Shown here piece after piece: positions 57,743 to 64,000 of a stretch of 64,000 nucleotides of DNA. Position numbers and translations under genes: made by a program. Source of the DNA: Alnus glutinosa (taxonomy: Eukaryota > Streptophyta > Magnoliopsida > Fagales > Betulaceae); assembly GCF_958979055.1 (NCBI RefSeq), contig NC_084889.1:8549761-8613760 (forward strand). The letters run 5' to 3'. Within the stretch, counting starts at the first letter, position 1. Every line of letters begins with the position of its first letter. Below the pieces are notes generated by a model, which saw nothing but the letters and a program-made list of their open reading frames with translations, made no database searches and was not told where the DNA came from.

Positions 57743-59169
57743 TTGTGAGGGTATTTGTTGCTCCTTATTGATGATATTGCGAGCTGCCCAATTGCCTGCA
57801 TAATCACAGTATTTCTGGAAAGCAACCTTTTCCAATAGCCTCTCATGAGGGTCCAAAGCCATTTGATGAAGATAATGTGGTACGTTGACCCATCTGAAGA
57901 AGATTATCTGGTGGGGAAAGTATTGTTGAGGCCAATGAAATGGCTAAAGAAGTGTGACTTGTAAATTGAGCCAGATTCTCATAGGTTTTGAAAGCTTGTA
58001 TTTTGTCACAAGCTGTAATTTTTTCTCTGTAATGGATGCTTTCTCATAGATTCCATAGGGGAATGTAAGTTTGTAATAGGTTAGAATCTCTTCTTGCAGG
58101 ATTGTTGAATTTTACTCACCCTTGAAAAGAAATTACTTGCCCAAAAAAAGGCATTGTTGTATTTCCAATTTGATGTGCCTCAAAGAATGTTTTTCTGCTG
58201 AGAATCAAATGCGGTGATTAGAGATCCGAATCTCCTGTTATTCTCTATCTAAAGGGGACGGACGAGTAATAATAATTGGAGAATTGTGAAAGTTTAACTT
58301 TCTTGCCTGAGCAGGATAGCTCCTATTCCCGCAAAGCGCCCCCACAGGCCACAGGTAGGCCCTCTAATCTCTCTTTCATACTCTTGTCCACAGAAAAAGG
58401 GAGAGAGATTTGATTCACTATGCTTATCCGAAAGTGAATTAAAAAGGGAAAATAAAATAAAATAAAAAAGAAAAAGAAAAGAGAGACTTTCTTCATGTCT
58501 GAACCACCCACATCTCTCGAGTCTACTCTACACTACTCGCGTCTACAGACAAAAAGTCCAGCATCTTCAACCAAAAAAAAAAAAAAAAAAAACAAGAAGA
58601 AGAAGAAGAGAGATTATTATAGTTTAGTAAGAAATATATATAGAAAAAATGAATTTATAAAAAGATAAAAAGATTTATATTCTTAACTTAAATCATATGA
58701 AGTCTCAGTTATATTCTTAAAAAGATTTATAAAAAGATAAAATAAATTGTAGGGGATGGTTGGATTACCTTTTAGATTTGTCTGACCACCCGACACCTTG
58801 AGGAGGTGTTTGGACTATCATTTCCCGCCCTTTTTTTTTAGTAGTTTTTATTTTTCCTAAGCTGACTATAAATGTTTATTCTGTGAGTTCTCGGTTCTAT
58901 CTTGAATTGATAGAACTGAAAGTGAACATATTGTGAGAATACAAAAGCACTAGTAAAAATACTGTAAATCACACAGTTTTAAAGACATAGTCGGAGCAAA
59001 ATACACCATCTAGAAACATAATAAACACAACACACAAAACAATTTACAAAAAAAAAATCTTAAACACAAAAATCTTACTCGGTGCAGAGGGTGGTCAGTT
59101 ATACGGAATCTTATTTTGTATTTGCGGTGTTTGAAGAATGTGGGAAGAAAACCAAAAGGTTAATCCCAA
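57743..59169. other. LRR gene 3' UTR and intergenic DNA
   Basis: The first ~350 bp look like 3' UTR. The rest is AT-rich with a poly-A/GAAGAA tract near 58572-58610. No gene recognised. Confidence 0.4.
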
Positions 59170-59171
59170 AG

Positions 59172-59395
59172 GAATTGATTCAAGTGATAAGGATTTTGGT
59201 CTTAGTGGTATTCCCACAAAATTTAAGATTCGAATCCCCTTAAATGCAAACAATTCCTCGGGCTACGCCCGCTGACGAAGCTGAAATCTTACCTGATCTA
59301 TGTGAAGCCCGCTTTGCATGGGTTTGGAGTTTGCCCAACAAGAATAGGTACACAAAGTAATCCTGCCTCGAAGAAATCCTCATCAACCAAAAACA
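59172..59395 (+). mobile_element. tRNA-derived SINE-like element
   Basis: An A-box-like TCTTAGTGGTATTCCC and a B-box-like AGATTCGAATCCCCTTAA are followed by a ~150-bp body (CCTCGGGCTACGCCCGCTGA ... GTGAAGCCCGCTTTGCATG) and an A-rich end (CCAAAAACAAAACTAAAAAG). Body and boxes fit plant SINEs. A duplication was not confirmed. Confidence 0.5.
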
Positions 59396-59475
59396 AAACT
59401 AAAAAGATTTATTTGATGTTTACAATGTTTAAACTCGGTGGAAAAGAAAACTCATCACATCGTTAAATGGAAGGG

Positions 59476-59680
59476 TTATTTGTTGTATAGTAATGTTATA
59501 AGAAAGCTTCTTGTTATTTGTTGTATAGTAATGTTATAAGGAGGCTTCTCATCTTAAATGTCACGTGACTTTTAAAATCACCATTGAATTTGAGATGATC
59601 ATTATTAGATTTTGATTCGATGATAATTTTAAAGCCACTTGGCATTTGGGATGACACAATGAGGACTCTAGTCCTTTTCC
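59476..59680. mobile_element. Fold-back MITE preceded by a short tandem duplication
   Basis: TTATTTGTTGTATAGTAATG occurs twice, 38 bp apart (59476, 59514). Then arms ATCTTAAATGTCACGTGACT and (right complement) ATCCCAAATGCCAAGTGGCT enclose a GATGATCATTATTAG core. It resembles the GAGTAAT-type MITEs elsewhere in the window. Confidence 0.5.
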
Positions 59681-59887
59681 TTTGGTCTATAAAAATGACA
59701 TGTGTCCATTGAGCATGTGAAAATCACATGTTTTTTTAATAACAAGGACAAAGTTGCAATGAATTTTATTAAAAAATAATGTGTATCTCACATACTATTA
59801 AAAAATAAACACATATTATTTTTATAAATTAATTTGAAGAAACTTTCTTTAACCTAGTTTAGAGGAAATCATTGTCCGTTTTAAAGA

Positions 59888-59889
<2 letters not shown>

Positions 59890-59979
<90 letters not shown>
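59890..59979. repeat. (TA)45 microsatellite
   Basis: About 90 bp of uninterrupted TA dinucleotide. Confidence 0.97.
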
Positions 59980-59982
<3 letters not shown>

Positions 59983-60078
59983 TTAGAATTTTTTTAAAAA
60001 AATAAAATAAAAAAGATGGGGAAGGGGAAAATATTAGATTAGGTTATTCTCTTGGGGCCTATAGGGACAACATGAACC

Positions 60079-60175
60079 GGCCCACTACAAAAAGCCCAAA
60101 ATTTACATGGGAACTCATACGCAAGACATTGAAGACTTGCTAGCCCTTCCAACAGGAATAAAATCAAACCCTAAA
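60079..60175 (+). promoter_or_regulatory. Site II and telo-box promoter motifs of the EBP2-like gene
   Basis: GGCCCA (60079-60084) and AGCCCA (60093-60098) are site II elements (TGGGCC/T) on the minus strand. AAACCCTAAA (60166-60175) is a telo-box. This pairing is known from plant ribosomal-protein and ribosome-biogenesis promoters. No TATA box stands out. Confidence 0.65.
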
Positions 60176-60246
60176 CCTAAAACCTCTTTCTCTGCTGTGC
60201 CTCTTTTCCACGGTTATACGAAGAGAGGTGGTCATAGCCACATAAG

Positions 60247-61323
60247 GTACTCGCTCTAATTAGTTTTCCTTTGTGATGTTTATGTGATTACGTTAATAAC
60301 CTTAATTCTGTTGTCCCTTTTCCTCTGTTTGTTTTCTCAGAAAATGTTCTCAAGAAAAAAGTATGTTTTTAAGTGTAAAAGGTTTGGTCTTTCATGAATC
60401 TAACCGGGTTCTGAAGTTTCCCCTTTTTTTCGTGTTTAAATTTTTCTGGTTTTTTCTGTTTTTCATTTGTGATGTATATTTCGGTCGTTGTTGGTGCCAA
60501 TTTGCTCAGGAAAATAATTATTTTCAAACCCATCCAGGAAATATTTTCATTTTTCCCGCGAAGCGAACACAGCGTTTGGGAATGTGATGGGTTGATTGGA
60601 AGCTTCAGTTCAATATGATAGATATTTAACTCGATATGCTTTGTGCGATGTCTTTTTCTTTCAAAGTTAGTAATTTAGTGGTGCTAGTGAAATTTAGGGT
60701 TTTTTTTTTTTTGTTTTTTGGTGAACAGTAATTATTCGATTTTTTTGAACTTACTCTATGATTTTGCAAAATTATATTTCACTGTGAGGTTAATAACATT
60801 GACGTTCTTGCACTCACTTTAACAATACTTTCAGTGTTGCTCTCATTTGTTTACTCTGAATTTCTCGGATTGGTCTTTTTTTATTTTTTCTGCTCCTACT
60901 TTGTTTTGTTGCCGAGTAAATGTGGGAAGAGAAGAAAAGAAAATGAGGGAAGTATAAGCTTAATTGAGAAATTGGAACCCGCATTAAAAATGGGGTTTGT
61001 CTTAATTGCTGGTCCTATTTTTTTATTTATTTTTTTTATTTTAAAGCAGGAAAAACATAGAAAAAATTAGGTTTATTTGATAACTTTTGAGATTTAGAGC
61101 TGTGAGCAACTAGATGAACGAGCTCGGGATTGGGTACAAAATACTGTGAAAATATGTGGAGTATTTGTAGAGAGTTTCTGCGTAACTTAATTATTTTTTA
61201 CACTTTTGTAGAATCTTGTTTAAATATGGATTTATTGTGGATCTGCAAGCTATCTGATGAGTTTATTCAGCTTCTGTGATGATCTAATTGTACGAAATAT
61301 TTTTTATTTTTAATTTATGATAG
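60247..61323 (+). other. Probable 5' UTR intron of the EBP2-like gene
   Basis: A donor-like AAG|GTACTC at 60246/60247 and an acceptor ATGATAG|GTT at 61323/61324, ten bases before the start codon, would remove ~1.08 kb of T-rich sequence. This would connect the telo-box promoter region to the coding exon. The long spacing and T-richness support an intron; exact sites are inferred. Confidence 0.5.
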
Positions 61324-61333
61324 GTTTTGTTGA

Positions 61334-62236
61334 ATGGGGGTGCCTGATTTAGAACTTGTTTTGTCTGATGAGGATAGGATGGAAGACGATGAAATAGAAG
61401 ATTTCAATAGTGATGCTTCTGAATCTGATTCAGATTCAGAAGAAGCTGGAGATGTGAAATCGAGTGAACCTTCGAAGAATTCAATATTCAACCGGGACGG
61501 TCTCCTTGATAAACTAGGAGATGTTAGCTGGCCTGAAAATGTGGGATGGATACACAAGCTCACCATTGATATTAAACAAGAGCAAGAGGTGGATGTGAAC
61601 GATGACCTGGCACGAGAGCTTGCTTTCTATACACAAGCGTTGGAGGGAACTAGGCAAGCCTTTGAGAAGCTTCAGTCGATGGGGCTTCCTTTTCTCAGGC
61701 CTTCCGACTATTATGCAGAGATGGTGAAGACAGATTCCCACATGGGGAAAGTGAAAAGCCGGCTTTTGTCAGAGAAGAAGAAGATTGAGGAGGCTGAGGA
61801 GAGGAGGAAGGCTAGGGAGGCCAAGAGACTGTCTAAAGAAATTCAGTCCCAAAAGCTGAAAGAGAGAGCTAAGCAGAAAAAGGAGGATATAGAGTCTGTT
61901 AAGAAGTGGAGGAAGCAGAGGCAGCAGAGTGGGTTTGCTGGGGGCGAAAAAGATGCTGAGATGAGTTTGCCCTTTGAAGATGGGAAAGTATTTGAGAGGT
62001 CAAATAAGAAGAGACCAGGCGTGTCTCCAGGAGATCGTTCTGGAGGGAAGGCAAGACAAGGTGTTGGAAACAAGATGAAACAGAAGAAAAGGGAATCCAG
62101 AAATTCGAAGTTTGGTGCTGGAGGGAGGAAAGGCTTGAAGAAGCAGAACACAGCGGAGACCACTAATGATTTCAGAGGGTATAACAAAGGCAGTAGTAGT
62201 ACTGGTCCTACTGGAAATAAGAAGAGGAAGAGGTAA
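61334..62236 (+). CDS. EBP2-like rRNA-processing protein
   Basis: A 300-residue single-exon coding frame. EBP2 is a nucleolar factor needed for 27S pre-rRNA processing and 60S subunit assembly. The N-terminus is acidic and serine-rich (11-40). The conserved EBP2 core follows (about 64-200): WPENVGWIHKLTIDI, ELAFYTQALEG, FLRPSDYYAEMVKTDSHM and the basic coiled-coil SRLLSEKKKIEEAEERRKAR. The C-terminal ~85 residues are Lys/Arg/Gly-rich and end in KKRKR, a nuclear/nucleolar signal. The length is typical of plant homologues. The start is the first ATG after the presumed 5' UTR intron. The telo-box/site II promoter fits coordinated control with ribosome-biogenesis genes. No defects seen. Confidence 0.95.
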   Translation: MGVPDLELVLSDEDRMEDDEIEDFNSDASESDSDSEEAGDVKSSEPSKNSIFNRDGLLDKLGDVSWPENVGWIHKLTIDIKQEQEVDVNDDLARELAFYTQALEGTRQAFEKLQSMGLPFLRPSDYYAEMVKTDSHMGKVKSRLLSEKKKIEEAEERRKAREAKRLSKEIQSQKLKERAKQKKEDIESVKKWRKQRQQSGFAGGEKDAEMSLPFEDGKVFERSNKKRPGVSPGDRSGGKARQGVGNKMKQKKRESRNSKFGAGGRKGLKKQNTAETTNDFRGYNKGSSSTGPTGNKKRKR

Positions 62237-62584
62237 TAGACATCCTTGATTTGTGGTTTTTTGTAGGAAAGGACTGTTTCCTGTGCAAACCGTGGTATAA
62301 GAATTTCTTCCATTTTTTGGTTTTTTTTTTTTTAGTGGGGCTTGTTGTAGCCTATTGAGCTTTATTGCGATTCTAATATAAATGTAAAAACTTTAAGTTT
62401 GCGACCCTTTGTTCTCATGGTTTTTCTTCTTTAAGTAGTTTCCTTCCTGTTCTAGTTATCATAGTTTGAAATTATGTTGTTCAATCTTGGTGTTACATCC
62501 CAGTCATCTAGTTTATCTTTTTGTGAAGACAGGCAGTCTGACCTATCGTTTAGCATTCTTTGTTCAAAACCTATGATTTTGAAT
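62237..62584. other. EBP2-like 3' UTR and flank
   Basis: T-rich sequence with an AATATAAA-like signal near 62376. No other feature recognised. Confidence 0.4.
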
Positions 62585-63115
62585 AGGGCTGGCAAAACAG
62601 GTTGACATATTGGGGTTAGGTTGACCTGCCCACCCTTCATAATTAACTAAACGGGTTAACTGATTAAACCCAAACACGATACATTAATTTTCCTGATAAC
62701 TCGACGCGACACACCAAACCCGCTTAGATAACAGGTTGACTTGGGTTGACACGATCCATCTGACCAAATTCGTTATTTTTTTATTTTTCAAAAACATAAA
62801 AAATTTAAAATTTAGGATAACAAAAAATGGGAATCCGGATGCCTTTCTTTATATATATATAGACACACACACACATAGGGTCAGATGCTATTGATCAATA
62901 ATATAAGGTTTGGACAACTGGAGTGAATAATGAAAATGTGAAATGATGCTGGGTTAGGAATTTTTTTTTTTTTTTTAACAGATTGACCCGTTTGACATGT
63001 TTATAAACGGGTTGAATTGTTTATGACCTAAACTCATTTAACATAAATCCAAATCCTATAACTTCGTGTTATATTCATATTAGATTTGTAAGTCGTGTCA
63101 TAAGTTGACAATAAT
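62585..63115. repeat. Degenerate GGGTT/AACCCG-word dispersed repeat
   Basis: Begins TAGGGCTGGCAAAACAGG and contains repeated GGTTGAC, AACGGGTT and TTGACCCGTTTGACATG words in both orientations, with an AT-rich centre. Elements of this kind are scattered through eudicot genomes. The right end is indistinct. Non-coding. Confidence 0.5.
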
Positions 63116-64000
63116 AATTGTGGATGCATAGTGATTGTAATTCATGTCAACAAACAAATGAGACTTTTTCTATGGAGTAATATGGGTGTTGGGATATGTT
63201 ATAATTAGGCTCTGTTCCTCCTTTTTTCTTCAATTAATAATTTTTTTCCTGATTTGTTTAGTTGGATGTCCGTGCCCTCAATTCTAATGTATGTGGAATA
63301 CTCTGTTCCATCACTTAGATTATCAACAACGAAGTCTTCGGAAAAAAACCCAAACCTGAACTGCATTTATGGAATCTCCTCTCTCTCTCTCTCCTGAAAA
63401 CAGCTAATCCTCCTCCCATGGCTGCCGAGGAGGAGCCCACTTCCTCCTCCTCTCCTTTCCTCTTTACTCCCCTCCCCCCTCCTTCTCGCCTCTTTTGAGG
63501 CTCAAAATGCATCTTTGGAGGTCTTATCAGCCTCTTTTGAGGTGTTATCTATTGCCTTTGGCGATTTATCTTTATAAACTAGCTATGTTGACCCCTCTTC
63601 CATTGCACACCGTTCGGATTCCACCTTCTGCAGCCGCTTCCATCCGCGGATCCGCCACTTCTTTGAAGCTTTTGGATTTGGATTTTTCAAACTTTAATTT
63701 GTCAATTTTTGGAAGCTCCACCCTCACACGCTCTACTCCACTTTGTTCCTCAGCCTTAGCACTTCCATCCACCTCCAGCCCCATCTCCATCTGGCTACCA
63801 CATAGAGGCGCGTGGCCCATACACTCTCGCGAGTAGATCTCACTCATTGATGCGTGTTGTACACGCTTCGATGTGTGGACAACCCTCCACCATGCGTGAT
63901 GCCTCCTATAGCCTCCTCCTCTGTTTTTCATTGCTACCACCGACCTCCCGTGGTGGTCCTCTCTCTAATTGCAACCATCTCCAGCGCATGGTCTTCATGC
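63116..64000. other. Unassigned CT-rich region at the window edge
   Basis: From about 63370 the plus strand is CT-rich and open in short frames (a start at 63372, a 113-codon frame at 63495-63836, and a minus frame at 63940-63572). I recognise none of the products. It could be the 5' end of a gene or LINE continuing beyond the window. Confidence 0.3.

Noticed and set aside
61843..62313. 156-codon minus-strand frame
   Set aside because: Antisense shadow of the EBP2-like gene, whose low-stop Lys/Glu codons leave the reverse frame open.

Overview
The window is nuclear DNA from a eudicot plant, probably a woody rosid. The evidence is multi-exon genes with GT-AG introns, plant-specific families (an ERD6-like sugar transporter, a 3-ketoacyl-CoA synthase, a RADIALIS-like SANT factor, an LRR receptor-like pseudokinase), AT-rich intergenic DNA, and many MITEs, tRNA-derived SINEs, LINE relics and copia pieces. 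The species cannot be fixed by reading alone. Exon boundaries were worked out by hand from splice signals and reading-frame continuity.

Layout: 1-3138 (+) is the 3' part of an ERD6-like sugar transporter with a solo LTR in one intron. 3139-8788 is intergenic and holds a poly-A-tailed retroposed sequence with target-site duplications. 8789-10342 (-) is an intronless KCS4/KCS9-type 3-ketoacyl-CoA synthase. 11875-17926 (-) is a nine-exon Maf-like nucleotide pyrophosphatase. 17927-21199 has a dead LINE fragment and non-autonomous DNA elements. 21200-22090 (-) is a two-exon RADIALIS-like gene. 22091-29000 is gene-free and filled with MITEs and a fold-back enclosing copia gag debris.

29013-57742 is the most notable part: a tandem segmental duplication. 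Each unit holds a ~6 kb repeat tract (called R here), a MITE-rich spacer and the 5' part of an LRR receptor gene. Unit 2 has the complete gene (52678-57742, 852 residues, four exons including one of 23 bp). Its kinase-like domain lacks the DFG aspartate and the catalytic-loop asparagine. Unit 1 has a copy (38641-39876) cut off just before the membrane span and fused to a third, partial copy of R. Because the units are paralogous, several transposon insertions found in one unit have a readable empty site in the other.

57743-61333 is intergenic, with a long (TA)n tract and a ribosome-biogenesis-type promoter. 61334-62236 (+) encodes an EBP2-like rRNA-processing protein. The end of the window holds a degenerate dispersed repeat and an unassigned CT-rich stretch. 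The genes are independent loci; nothing suggests a gene cluster or shared pathway. No CRISPR array, bacterial operon or intact autonomous transposon was seen.
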